Shown here piece after piece: positions 30,059 through 39,293 of a DNA stretch of 64,000 nucleotides (its first letter is position 1; each line of letters starts with the position of its first letter). The stretch covers positions 4,650,001 through 4,714,000 of the forward strand of contig NZ_CP114039.1 of assembly GCF_026965535.1 (NCBI RefSeq), in the 5' to 3' direction. Source of the stretch: Corallococcus sp. NCRR (GTDB lineage Bacteria; Myxococcota; Myxococcia; Myxococcales; Myxococcaceae). The position numbers and the translations under genes are program-made. Under the pieces are notes generated by a model, which was not told where the DNA came from, ran no database searches, and worked only from the letters and a program-made list of their open reading frames with translations.

Positions 30059-32839
30059 TCAGGACAGCCGCAGGCCCGCCGGCAGCGTGTCGCCGAGCGC
30101 CCGGGCCTCGTCCGCGGCCTCCAGGGCCACGACTTCACGCACCATCCGCACCCAGGTGTCCGCGGCCTTCGCGGCCACCAGCGCCTGGGCCGTGCGCTCG
30201 CGCAGGGCCGGATCCAGATCGCGCGTGCGGTCGCCGGTGAGGCGCGCCAACTGGGCGGCGGCGAAGGGCGCGCCGTCCACCTTGCGCAGATCCAGGGACA
30301 AGAGCAGCTCCAGCCACGCCTCCGCCGTCTCCACGTCCACGACCTTGTGGCTGCTGCCGTACAGCGGCACGCGCGCGCCCAGCCGTCCCAGGGCCCACGC
30401 CCACGGGCCGCCGGAGCGGGACTCGGCCTTCAGCCGCGCGGCGATCCACCGGCCCACCTCCGCCTTGTCGCCCGGCGCCAGGTGCTCCAGCGAGGCGGCG
30501 GTGCGGATCATCTCGTCCAACCCCTCCGGTTGGATGCCCTTCAGCTTGCCGCCCTGCGTGGGCGCGTCCGGCGGCACGCGCCGGGCCAGGTGCGGCTGGA
30601 GGTAGCCGTACAGCTTCTGCTGCTGTCCTTCCGTGAGGCCGCCGGCGATGCGGCGCCACATCACCCAGAACTCCGTCCACACCGCCTTGTCCTGGTGGTG
30701 CTGCACCAGCGCGTCGAACAGGCTGAAGGTCTGCTCCGCGCGCCAGCCGTCCAGCGGGTAGCCGAAGCCGGGGCGCAGGCAGAAGCCGGTGAGGCTGTAG
30801 AAGACGCGCTCGTGGTCATCCGAGCGGCGGCGCTTGCTCGCGCCCGCGTAGAGGGTGCTCCACAGCTCGCGCAGCACGGGCACGCGCCACGTCTCGCGCG
30901 AGCCCAGCACCTTCTCCAGCGTGCGCGACAGCTGCTTCACGTCCTTGGGGCCCAGGGGCAGCGGCTTGTTTCCGTAGACGCGCTCCACGTTGTCCTTCGC
31001 CTCGGCGAAGCGCGCGGGCATGGACTCGGTGACGGTCAGCTCGTGCGAGCCGCCGGTGCCGCGCAGCTCGAACTCCAGGCGCCAGCGCTCGTCCGCGACG
31101 TCCGACACGCAGAACAGCTCCAGCGTGCCAATCTCCGTGAGCGCGGCCTGCAGGTGCACCGGCACCTCGCTGACCTTTCCGGACGCGCCCTTGAGCAGCG
31201 TGTGGATGGGCGGCAGCGGCTTCAGGTCCTCCGCCAGCGGCACCAGGTCTCCCGGCTTGTCGATGCGGTCGCTCGTCGTGGAGTAGAGCGCGAACTGCAC
31301 CGGCCGGCCCAGGGTGAGCGTGAAGGGGCGCTCGCCCAGGTCCACCTTCTGGCCCTCCTCGAAGCCGCGGGGAATCAGGCACAGCGTGGGCTGCTCCGCG
31401 CTGTCCGGGCCGCGCTGCAACCCCACGTAGTACGCGCGCGCCGCGCCACCGCCGATGCGCAGGCCGTGCCCGCGCCGCACCAGCCCGTAGTACGCGGCGC
31501 CGCGCGCCACCGCGAGCTCCAGCGACTCGTGCTTGAGCAGCGGGATGCGCGGCGCCTGCGGCCACCACGCGGACAGCGCGTCGATGAGCCGCGCCGAAAT
31601 CTGGGGCGAATTGAAGACGCCGCCGTTGAGCAGGATGGCGTCCGGACGGGGCAGGGCGCCTTCGTGCGACGGCGTCTCGCCCAGCGCCGCGAACCCCGCC
31701 GCCGCGTGCTGCGCGAGGAAGGCCGCCAGGTGCCGCGTGACGGCCGGGTCCTGCACGTACGGCAGGCCCAGTTCCTGGAGCGCCATGCGCGCCGAACGCC
31801 GGGGCCGGTCCCCGGGAGGGGACATGGGGAAGAAGCCATCCAGCACCAGCGCGTGCGCCTCGTCGCGGCCCAGCTCCGTGGACAGCGTGCCGCCCAACAG
31901 CCGGCTGCCCTCGCCGATGAGCGACACGCCGTACTTCTCCGGAGGCGCGCGTCCCAGCAGCTCTTCCTTGGCGGTGCGCGCGGCCTGGATGGCCTGCGTC
32001 CACTGCGTCGCGGACAGGCGCCGGCCGTTCTGGGTGAGCTTCTCCTCCATGCGCCGGGCGAGCGCCGCGTCCATGTTGTCGCCGCCCAGCATCAGGTGGT
32101 CGCCCACGGCCAGGCGCCGCAGCATGGGGCCTTCCGGCGACACGCCGGCGTGCACCAGCGTGAAGTCCGTGGTGCCGCCGCCCACGTCCACCACCAGCAC
32201 CAGCCGCACCTGGGACAGCGTCTGCTCCAGGTCCGAGCGGTGGCGCGCGGTGTAGTCGTAGAAGGCCGCCTGCGGCTCCTCCAGCAGCGTGAACTTCTCC
32301 AGCCCCGCCTTGCGCGCCGCGCTCACCGTGAGGGCGCGCGCCGCCTCGTCGAACGAGGCGGGGACGGTGATGACCACCTCCTGCTTGGAGAGCGGCTCGT
32401 CCGGGTGCGCGAAGTCCCACGCCCGGGCCATGTGCGTGAGCAGCAGGGCGGACGCGTCCACCGGGGACAGCTTCCGCACGTCCGCGGGCGCGCCCCACGG
32501 GAGGATGGGCGCGGAGCGGTCCACGCCCGGGTGGCACAGCCAGCTCTTGGCGGAGGCCACCAGCCGGCCCGGCACGCGCACGCCCTGCCAGCGGGCCAGT
32601 TCGCCCACCACGTAGGGGCCGCCGTCATCGCCCCAGGGCAGGCGCAGCACCTCCGGAGCCAGCTCGTGGCCGGCGGGGACGTAGACGGTGGACGGCAGCA
32701 GGGCGCGGGGGGCCACCTCGCCCTGGCGGACGAGCTGGGGCAGGGGGAAGTCCTCGACGGGTGCCCCCGAGCCCTTGCCTGGATCCACGGATGCCACCGC
32801 GCAATGGGTGGTGCCCAGGTCGATGCCGACGATTCGCAT
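30059..32839 (-). CDS. Hsp70-like protein, long form with extra C-terminal domain
   Basis: A 926-residue Hsp70-family protein. The ATPase domain begins VGIDLGTTHCAVASVD and has VVDVGGGTTDFTLV (phosphate 2), GDHLMLGGDNMDAALA and LLNGGVFNSPQ (adenosine region). The linker and substrate-binding part are not DnaK-like; instead about 350 residues with LSRTLEKVLG and TGFCLRPGFGYPLDGWRAEQ match the DUF3731-type tail seen in YegD-related proteins. It lies 25 bp after the shorter Hsp70 gene in a three-gene operon. GGAGG precedes the ATG at 32839. A specialised chaperone function is inferred. Confidence 0.85.
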   Translation of the reverse strand: MRIVGIDLGTTHCAVASVDPGKGSGAPVEDFPLPQLVRQGEVAPRALLPSTVYVPAGHELAPEVLRLPWGDDGGPYVVGELARWQGVRVPGRLVASAKSWLCHPGVDRSAPILPWGAPADVRKLSPVDASALLLTHMARAWDFAHPDEPLSKQEVVITVPASFDEAARALTVSAARKAGLEKFTLLEEPQAAFYDYTARHRSDLEQTLSQVRLVLVVDVGGGTTDFTLVHAGVSPEGPMLRRLAVGDHLMLGGDNMDAALARRMEEKLTQNGRRLSATQWTQAIQAARTAKEELLGRAPPEKYGVSLIGEGSRLLGGTLSTELGRDEAHALVLDGFFPMSPPGDRPRRSARMALQELGLPYVQDPAVTRHLAAFLAQHAAAGFAALGETPSHEGALPRPDAILLNGGVFNSPQISARLIDALSAWWPQAPRIPLLKHESLELAVARGAAYYGLVRRGHGLRIGGGAARAYYVGLQRGPDSAEQPTLCLIPRGFEEGQKVDLGERPFTLTLGRPVQFALYSTTSDRIDKPGDLVPLAEDLKPLPPIHTLLKGASGKVSEVPVHLQAALTEIGTLELFCVSDVADERWRLEFELRGTGGSHELTVTESMPARFAEAKDNVERVYGNKPLPLGPKDVKQLSRTLEKVLGSRETWRVPVLRELWSTLYAGASKRRRSDDHERVFYSLTGFCLRPGFGYPLDGWRAEQTFSLFDALVQHHQDKAVWTEFWVMWRRIAGGLTEGQQQKLYGYLQPHLARRVPPDAPTQGGKLKGIQPEGLDEMIRTAASLEHLAPGDKAEVGRWIAARLKAESRSGGPWAWALGRLGARVPLYGSSHKVVDVETAEAWLELLLSLDLRKVDGAPFAAAQLARLTGDRTRDLDPALRERTAQALVAAKAADTWVRMVREVVALEAADEARALGDTLPAGLRLS

Positions 32840-32864
32840 ACGCCTCCGGTGTGCGGGGCCCCTT

Positions 32865-34727
32865 CTACTCCTTCATGCGCACGTTGAGCTCCAGCTTCCA
32901 GCGCCCGGAGCCGTTCTTCTCCAGGCACCGCAGCTCCAGCGTGCCCACCTCCGTCACCGCCGCCTGGAGGTTCACCGGCGTCAGGTCGCCAAAGGGCGTG
33001 GGCTGTCCGGGCAGCGTCGTCTCGATGGGCGCCACCTCCTCCAGCCCCCCGGACGCCAGCTCCGACTCCACGTCCTCCACCATCTCGCCCACGCGGTCAT
33101 CGCGCCGCACGGACGACGCGAAGAAGCGGAAGCTGGTGGGTTCGCCGGTGACGAGCCCGAACTCCTGGGGCGGCACGTCCGCCTGCGTCCCTTCCTCCAT
33201 CCCGAAGGGCGCCACGCACAGCGCCTTCACCGGCGGCTCCATGCCCGGCACCGCCGGCATCGCCGTCTCCACGCCCACGTAGTAGGCGCGCGCCGTGCCG
33301 CCGCGGATGCGCAGGCCGTGGCCCTGACGCACCCAGCCGTAGTACGCCGCGCCGCGGGCCACCGCGAGGTCCAGGTCCGCGCCCTCCAGCTCCTTCGCCG
33401 GGGGCGCCCCTTCCGCGGCGAGCCACTGGTTGAGGACCTCCATCACGCGGCCCTTCAGCGGCCCGGCCTTGAAGACGCCGCCGTTGAAGAGCACCGCGGT
33501 GGGGTGCAGGAAGCCCTTGCCCGCCACGTCCACCGGCGAGTCCGTGCTGGCCGCCAGCGCCTGCGCCTGCCGGGTGAGGAAGGCCGCCAGGTGCTTCGTG
33601 ACGGCCGGATCCTGCGCGTACGGCAGCGCCATCTGCGCCAGGCCCGTGCGCCGGGCGGTGCGAGGCAGGTCCGCCACCTGCGTCACCGGGAAGAAGCCAT
33701 CCGTGAGGACGCGGTCCAGCTCCTCGCGCGTCAACTCCGTGCGCAGCGTGCCGCCGATGAGCGACGAGCCCCGGCCCGGAATCGCGATGGGCACCCGGTC
33801 CACGGACGGATCCGCGTACAGCGTCTCCTTCGCCTGCCGGCACCCATAGGTGAGGCCGTTGAACTGCCACGCGTCCAGCTTGCGCCCGTCCGCGGCCATC
33901 CGCTGGTTGAGCGTGTGCGCCAGGGCGAGGTCCATGTTGTCGCCGCCCAGCAGGATGTGGTCGCCCACCGCCACGCGGAGCAGCTCCAGGTCGCCCTCGC
34001 GGTCCTTCACGGTGATGACGGAGAAGTCGGACGTGCCGCCGCCCACGTCCACCACGAGGATGACTTCCCCCGGATGCACCTGCTTGCGGAAGTTCTCCCC
34101 CATCGCCTCCAGCCACGCGTACAGCGCGGCCTGCGGCTCCTCCAGCAGGGTGATGTGCTCGATGCCCGCCGCCTTCGCGGCCTCCAGCGTCAGGTCGCGC
34201 GCCGCCGCGTCGAAGGACGCCGGGACGGTGACGATGACCTCCTGCTTCGACAGCGCGTTGCCGGACTCCTCCTGCGCGCGGGCGAAGGTGTGGTCCCACG
34301 CCTCCTTCAGGTGGCGCAGGTAGCGCGCGGATGCATCCAGCGGCGACACGCGCTGCACCTCCGGCGGCGCCTGCCAGGGGAGCAGCGCCGAGCGCCGGTC
34401 AACGCCCGGGTGTGACAGCCAGCTCTTCGCGGAGGACACCAGCCGCGTGGGCACCTTCGCCCCGTGCGAGCGGGCGAAGTCACCCACGATGACGCCCGGC
34501 TCGCTGTTCCACGGCAGCCCGAGGCTGCCCTCCGGGAACTCCTGCGCGCTGGGGAGGTAGAGGAAGGAGGGGAGCAGCGGGCGCGCTTCCACGGTGCCGG
34601 GCGCCGTCACCTGGGGCACGGGCAGCATGGACTGCGAGGGGCCGCGCGGCTTGCCGTCCTCGAGGTTGAAGTAGGACACCGCGGAGTGCGTGGTGCCCAG
34701 GTCGATGCCGATTGCGTATCGGGCCAT
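32865..34727 (-). CDS. Hsp70-like protein, short form
   Basis: A 620-residue Hsp70-family protein. It begins AIGIDLGTTHSAVSYFN and has ILVVDVGGGTSDFSVI, GDHILLGGDNMDLALA and VLFNGGVFKAG. The C-terminal part after about residue 480 is a small beta-rich domain ending LELNVRMKE, without the DnaK lid helices. It is a diverged paralogue of the downstream gene; shared blocks include SAKSWL(S/C)HPGVDR, LSKQEV and HGLRI-GG, which also occur in both. Order in the operon is DUF2760, short form, long form. Confidence 0.87.
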   Translation of the reverse strand: MARYAIGIDLGTTHSAVSYFNLEDGKPRGPSQSMLPVPQVTAPGTVEARPLLPSFLYLPSAQEFPEGSLGLPWNSEPGVIVGDFARSHGAKVPTRLVSSAKSWLSHPGVDRRSALLPWQAPPEVQRVSPLDASARYLRHLKEAWDHTFARAQEESGNALSKQEVIVTVPASFDAAARDLTLEAAKAAGIEHITLLEEPQAALYAWLEAMGENFRKQVHPGEVILVVDVGGGTSDFSVITVKDREGDLELLRVAVGDHILLGGDNMDLALAHTLNQRMAADGRKLDAWQFNGLTYGCRQAKETLYADPSVDRVPIAIPGRGSSLIGGTLRTELTREELDRVLTDGFFPVTQVADLPRTARRTGLAQMALPYAQDPAVTKHLAAFLTRQAQALAASTDSPVDVAGKGFLHPTAVLFNGGVFKAGPLKGRVMEVLNQWLAAEGAPPAKELEGADLDLAVARGAAYYGWVRQGHGLRIRGGTARAYYVGVETAMPAVPGMEPPVKALCVAPFGMEEGTQADVPPQEFGLVTGEPTSFRFFASSVRRDDRVGEMVEDVESELASGGLEEVAPIETTLPGQPTPFGDLTPVNLQAAVTEVGTLELRCLEKNGSGRWKLELNVRMKE

Positions 34728-34815
34728 ATCGGTCGGAAACCCCGGGAAGGGGCCTTGTGGTTCCTCGAAGGGAAGGGGACTTCGAAAGATGCGCCGCCTG
34801 CTGCCCGGGCGGGCG

Positions 34816-35430
34816 TCAGGCGAGCTCGACTTCCGCCGGCGCCAGCACGCGCGGCTCCATGGCGGGGCTGACGGTGGGGAACTTCACCTCCGTGGTCACC
34901 CAGCCGTGGTGCCGGAGCGTGCCACCATAAGGAGGTTCGCCGGCCACGTTGCCGGTGAGCCGGATGCGCTGCGCGTCGAAGCCCGGCGGCACCGTCACCT
35001 TGTCGCCTTCGCCCTGCGGCAGCACCGGCTGGAGTGTCAGGTACTGGTGCACCACCTTGCGGCAGCCCTCATGGACGATACGGGCCGCCGCGCCCACGTC
35101 CGCGTCCGGGAAGGCCGCGACGTTCTCCTGCACGAAGTCCAGGAAGCGGCCCTCGCGCTGGAGCATGGCCAGGAGCGAGAGGGCGCTGGCGTGTTCGCGC
35201 TCCGGGGGGAGGGGCGCGGGGGCGACGGGCGCCTGCACGGCGGGCGTCTTCACCGGCGGTGGGGCCTGCGTTTCCCCGGACGGAAGCTCCTTGAGCTGGC
35301 CGGCGTCATAGGCGCGGCTGGTCGGCAGCACGGCCTGCGCGAATTCGCGGGACACGAGGCAGCGCCAGAAGCACAGCCAGGCGAGCCAGAAGCGGGCGAA
35401 GAACGACAGGGAGGCGGACGGGTCGGTCAT
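34816..35430 (-). CDS. DUF2760-family protein
   Basis: A 204-residue protein. It starts MTDPSASLSFFARFWLAWLCFWRCL, a hydrophobic or amphipathic N-terminal helix that may attach to the membrane. A Pro-rich linker follows (about 50-75), then a globular domain with LLAMLQREGRFLDFVQENV and a C-terminal beta part (PYGGTLRHHGWVTTEVKFP). This matches DUF2760, a family commonly adjacent to these Hsp70-like genes. The function is unknown; a co-chaperone or membrane tether for the Hsp70 pair is inferred. The 88-bp gap to the next gene shows nothing else. Confidence 0.75.
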   Translation of the reverse strand: MTDPSASLSFFARFWLAWLCFWRCLVSREFAQAVLPTSRAYDAGQLKELPSGETQAPPPVKTPAVQAPVAPAPLPPEREHASALSLLAMLQREGRFLDFVQENVAAFPDADVGAAARIVHEGCRKVVHQYLTLQPVLPQGEGDKVTVPPGFDAQRIRLTGNVAGEPPYGGTLRHHGWVTTEVKFPTVSPAMEPRVLAPAEVELA

Positions 35431-35486
35431 CGGCCCCGGATAACAAAGCCGGAAGCCTTTGCAATTCGCCAATGGCCTGAAATGCA

Positions 35487-35516
35487 AAGGGCCTCACGGT
35501 TTCCCGTGAGGCCCTT
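35487..35516 (-). terminator. tRNA terminator with GNRA loop
   Basis: Perfect 13-bp stem (35487-35499 with 35504-35516). Read on the minus strand it has a GAAA loop and is followed by TTTGCATTT. It directly follows the tRNA gene and separates it from the DUF2760-Hsp70 operon. Confidence 0.9.
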
Positions 35517-35526
35517 CGGTTCTTCA

Positions 35527-35602
<76 letters not shown>

Positions 35603-35664
35603 ATATGGGGACTGCTTGCTGCCTGCTGCGCCTCGCGGGGGTTGGGTCCCGCGAAGTGAGTGGG

Positions 35665-35693
35665 CTAGTACCGGAGCCTCACCTTGCTGTCAA
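35665..35693 (-). promoter_or_regulatory. Sigma-70 promoter of the tRNA-Ala gene
   Basis: On the minus strand, TTGACA (35693-35688), a 17-bp spacer and TACTAG (35670-35665). This is close to the ideal housekeeping consensus and about 60 bp upstream of the mature tRNA 5' end, leaving a short leader with a CGCGGG/CCCGCG stem. Confidence 0.85.
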
Positions 35694-35804
35694 GCAGCTC
35701 GTTTCCAGCACCAACCCTGCGATTGACGTGCCGCACTGTGGATGCCATAAAAACCGCCTTCCGGTAGCGCATCCTTCCCGGCCCATCCGGACACCTTCTG
35801 GTTC

Positions 35805-38156
35805 ATGTCCACCTCCCCATCGAAGACGTTGAGCCCCACCGAGCTCGCGAAGCTTGAGCATTCGTTCGCTTCCGACCCCTCCTCGGATGCGTACAAGCCC
35901 CTGGCGGAGGCGTACCTCGACCTGGGTCGCTTCATGGAAGCGATGGTCGTCTGCAAGAAGGGCGTCAAGGCGCACCCGACCGCGGCCGATCCCCGCCTCC
36001 TGCTGGCCCGCGTCTACGCGGCGCAGAACAAGGACAAGAAGGCGCTCGAAGAGGTGATGGGCGCCCTGCAGGTGCAGCCGGAGGACAAGGCCGCCCTGCG
36101 CATGGCGGGCGTGCTGCAGATCAAGGGCGGCGAGCAGGACGTCGGCCGCGCCAGCCTGCTCAAGGCCTACCAGGCGGACCCCGGCGACCCGGAGACCGTC
36201 ACGCTCCTCCAGCAGTACAAGGTGGAGATCCCCCGCCCCGCGGCGCCCACGCCGGTGCTCGCCCCCGTGGCCGCGCCGCCCCCGGCCGCCGCGGAGGCGC
36301 CCGCCGCGGCGACCGTCCCCGTGACCGCCCCGCCCGCCGCGGAAGCGCCCGCCGCCCCGTCCGTGGGCCGCATCAACGCCCCTTCCCAGCAGGCGGCCCG
36401 CACGGCGCGCCCCGCGTCGGACTCCGCTCAGCGCCCCGCCCAGCGCCGCCCGCAGGTGGTGGTGGAAGAGGTCGAGGACGACGACGACGAGCCCGCGTCG
36501 CGCCGCAAGGGTCCGGCCAAGAGCAACGGCAACAAGATGCTGTCGCTGGTCCTGCTCATCCTCATCCCGCTGTTCGCGGGTGGATACGGCTGGTACTCGG
36601 CGCAGGCCAAGAAGCGAGGCCGCGAGCTCAAGAAGAACCTGGACGTCGCCACCGAGCAGCTCAAGCACGACTCGTTCGCCAGCTACAAGAAGGCGTGCGA
36701 GGCGGCGGACCTGGCGCTGGAGGTGGACCCCGACTCCACCGCGGCCCACGGCTACCTCGCGTACGCGTACGCCATCCGCTGGGGTGAGCACGGCGGCGGC
36801 GACGACGCCCGCCGGCAGGCCGAGGAGCACCTGGCCGCGGCCCAGAAGGGCAAGGAGCTGTCCAGCCACCTCATCGCCGCGCAGGCGCTGATCAAGACGT
36901 ACAGCGGTGACGGCAAGGGCGCGCTGGGCTCGCTGGAGACGCAGGTCAAGGAGCTCAACGACCAGAACAAGGCGTCCTCGCTCCTGTACCTCACGCTGGG
37001 CCTCATCCAGATGAACGCGGGCGACCTGGAGCGCGCGCGTGACAGCCTGGAGCGCGCGCAGGCGCTGGCGCCGGATGATCCGCGCGTCTACGCGGGCCTG
37101 GGCGCGGTGTACCGCCGGCTGGGCCAGGACAACACCGCCTGGAAGAACTACGACTTCGCCCTGCGCTACGAGAAGGACCACCCGGAGTCGCTGCTGGGCC
37201 GCTCGCTCTTGATGCTGGAGCAGGACGAGCCGAACTACGCGGTGGCCAGCCGGGACATCAAGAAGCTGCTGGAGGCGGAGCCCCCGCCGAGCCCCCGTCA
37301 GCTCGCCACCGCGCAGCTCGCGCGCTCGCTGCTCATCGCCCGCGTGGCGCTGGCCATGCCGTCGCTCAAGCCGGACCAGCAGCAGAAGATGACGGAGGCC
37401 ACGGGCGTGCCCGCGGATCCGGCCAAGGCGAAGCAGGAGGTCACGAAGGCGGAGGAGACCGGCTTCGCGCTCGACAAGCAGAACCCGGAGCTCAACCTCA
37501 TCAAGGGTCGCCGCCTGCTGGCGGAGGGCAACTTCGACGCGGCCGCGGAGGAGATCCGCAAGGCCGTCCGCGCGGACGGCAGCCGCGCGCAGTTCCACGT
37601 CGAGCTGGCCAAGGCCCTCATGGGCAAGCCGGGCGGTGAGAAGGAGGCCTCCGAGGCGCTCGTCACCGCGCTCAAGACGATGGGCGACAGCCCCAAGCTG
37701 GTGGTGATGCTGGGCAACGCCTACCGCCGCCAGAACAAGCTGGAGGACGCGCTCGCGCAGTACCAGCGCGCGGTGAAGGACCCCAAGGCGAAGAACCCGG
37801 AGGCCCGGCTCGCCATGGGCGCCATCTACCGGGAGCGCTCGGAGTGGGACAAGGCGAAGGAGCAGCTGGAGAAGGCCAGCCAGGAGTTCTTCGGCCAGCC
37901 GGACCGCGTCGCCAACGCGCTCACGGAGCTGGGCCGCGTCTACCAGGGCAAGGGCGACGCGGCGAAGGCGGACGAGACCTACCAGCGCGCGCTGCAGGCC
38001 GACGAGAACTACTCGCCGGTGTACTACTTCTACGCGCAGCTGCTCTCCAGGGACGCCAAGCAGTCGGGCAAGGTCAAGACGCTGGCCTCCGAGTACGTGC
38101 GGCGCGAGCCCAAGGGCGAGTACCTCGCCGACGCGCAGCGGCTCGCGGGGAACTGA
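35805..38156 (+). CDS. Tetratricopeptide-repeat protein with one central membrane segment
   Basis: A 783-residue protein. Residues 1-140 contain TPR-like units (AYKPLAEAYLDLGRFMEAM, AADPRLLLARVYAAQ). A long Ala/Pro linker and an acidic patch follow (VEEVEDDDDEP), then one transmembrane helix near residue 246 (MLSLVLLILIPLFAGGYGWY). The remaining 520 residues hold many further TPRs, e.g. LLYLTLGLIQMNAGDLERA and RVYAGLGAVYRRLGQ. It probably assembles a protein complex across the inner membrane. The partner is unknown. The ATG at 35805 is the first in frame. Confidence 0.85.
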   Translation: MSTSPSKTLSPTELAKLEHSFASDPSSDAYKPLAEAYLDLGRFMEAMVVCKKGVKAHPTAADPRLLLARVYAAQNKDKKALEEVMGALQVQPEDKAALRMAGVLQIKGGEQDVGRASLLKAYQADPGDPETVTLLQQYKVEIPRPAAPTPVLAPVAAPPPAAAEAPAAATVPVTAPPAAEAPAAPSVGRINAPSQQAARTARPASDSAQRPAQRRPQVVVEEVEDDDDEPASRRKGPAKSNGNKMLSLVLLILIPLFAGGYGWYSAQAKKRGRELKKNLDVATEQLKHDSFASYKKACEAADLALEVDPDSTAAHGYLAYAYAIRWGEHGGGDDARRQAEEHLAAAQKGKELSSHLIAAQALIKTYSGDGKGALGSLETQVKELNDQNKASSLLYLTLGLIQMNAGDLERARDSLERAQALAPDDPRVYAGLGAVYRRLGQDNTAWKNYDFALRYEKDHPESLLGRSLLMLEQDEPNYAVASRDIKKLLEAEPPPSPRQLATAQLARSLLIARVALAMPSLKPDQQQKMTEATGVPADPAKAKQEVTKAEETGFALDKQNPELNLIKGRRLLAEGNFDAAAEEIRKAVRADGSRAQFHVELAKALMGKPGGEKEASEALVTALKTMGDSPKLVVMLGNAYRRQNKLEDALAQYQRAVKDPKAKNPEARLAMGAIYRERSEWDKAKEQLEKASQEFFGQPDRVANALTELGRVYQGKGDAAKADETYQRALQADENYSPVYYFYAQLLSRDAKQSGKVKTLASEYVRREPKGEYLADAQRLAGN

Positions 38157-38180
38157 CCGCCGCCTTCCGCTGTCCCCCAC

Positions 38181-38222
38181 GCCGCGAGGCCCCCTTGGAG
38201 GGCTTCGCGGCGTTTCGTTTTT
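38181..38222 (+). terminator. Rho-independent terminator after the TPR gene
   Basis: GCCGCGAGGCCC (38181-38192) pairs with GGGCTTCGCGGC (38200-38211) with one G-U, followed by the T-rich tail GTTTCGTTTTT. It lies 25 bp after the TPR stop and upstream of ctaB. Confidence 0.85.
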
Positions 38223-38369
38223 GACGGGGGGCGACAAGGCAGGCTGATGTGGCGGGGAGCCCCAGCCTTGCCACCCCTCCCGGGTGACGGTATGGGAGGG
38301 TCTACCCCACACCCCCTTGACCGGTAGCCAGAAGCAACCGCGGTCCAGGGGCCACCTGCTGGAGTCCGC

Positions 38370-39254
38370 GTGAGCGCGCGTGCCCTGTCCCAGTCGTCCA
38401 CCGCGTCCGACCTGATCTCCCTCACGAAGCCGAGGCTGTCGTCGCTGGTGCTCATCACCGCGGCGGGCGGCATGTTCATGGCTCCGGGGCACTTCTCGCC
38501 GGTGCGGACGCTGGTGACGCTGCTGGCGACGGCCGGGACGGTGGGCGCGGCGAACGCGTTCAACTGCTACTGGGAGCGCCACAGCGACCAGTTCATGGCG
38601 CGCACGCGCAACCGGCCGCTGCCCGCCGGGCGCATGGACCCCAACACGGCGCTGTGGTTCGGCCTGTCCCTGGCGGCGGTGTCGCTGCCCGCCCTGGTGA
38701 TGGGGGCCAACCTGCTCACCGGCGTGCTGGGGCTCATCGCGCTGCTCAGCTACGTGCTGGCCTACACGCCGCTCAAGGCCCGCACGTCCGCGGCCATGCT
38801 GGTGGGCGCCATCCCCGGCGCGCTGCCGCCCTTGATGGGGTGGACGGCGGTGACGAACCAGGTGGACGCGGGCGGCTTCGCGCTGTTCGCCATCATGTTC
38901 CTCTGGCAGATGCCGCACTTCATCGCCATCGCGCTGTTCCGCAAGGACGAGTACGCCGCCGCGGGCCTCAAGTCCGTGCCGCTGGAGCGCGGGGACGAGT
39001 CCAGCCGCGCGCAGGTGGTGCTCTACCTGGTGGCGCTGGTGCCCATGACGCTGTTGCCGTTCCAACTGCACATCGCCGGCACGTGGTACCTGGCCGCGGC
39101 GGTGGTGCTGGGGCTGGTCTTCCTGGGCCTGGGGGCGTGGGGCTTCTTCAAGCACCTGGGAAAGCCCTGGGCGCGCCAGACGTTCCTGTATTCGCTCGTG
39201 TATCTCACCGGCCTGTTCGCCGTGATGGCGCTGGACCGCATCCCCCGCGGCTAG
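38370..39254 (+). CDS. ctaB: Protoheme IX farnesyltransferase
   Basis: UbiA-family prenyltransferase that makes heme O for cytochrome oxidase. The 294-residue protein has about nine membrane helices. Family motifs include LTKPRLSSLVLITAAGG, NCYWERHSDQFMARTRNRPL (the D-x3-D-like prenyl-diphosphate site with RT..RPL) and YTPLKARTSAAMLVGAIPGA, then IMFLWQMPHFIAIALFRKDEY. The start is a GTG at 38370. The 211-bp spacer before it contains the TPR terminator and no other gene. Downstream genes suggest a respiratory or copper context. Confidence 0.95.
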   Translation: MSARALSQSSTASDLISLTKPRLSSLVLITAAGGMFMAPGHFSPVRTLVTLLATAGTVGAANAFNCYWERHSDQFMARTRNRPLPAGRMDPNTALWFGLSLAAVSLPALVMGANLLTGVLGLIALLSYVLAYTPLKARTSAAMLVGAIPGALPPLMGWTAVTNQVDAGGFALFAIMFLWQMPHFIAIALFRKDEYAAAGLKSVPLERGDESSRAQVVLYLVALVPMTLLPFQLHIAGTWYLAAAVVLGLVFLGLGAWGFFKHLGKPWARQTFLYSLVYLTGLFAVMALDRIPRG

Positions 39255-39293
39255 CACCCCCTCGCGGCGTCCGGGTGCGAGGCCGCCCTTCGC

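Noticed and set aside
30347-34415. Two long plus-strand reading frames (846 and 575 codons)
   Set aside because: Both are antisense to the Hsp70-like genes, which have unmistakable ATPase motifs.
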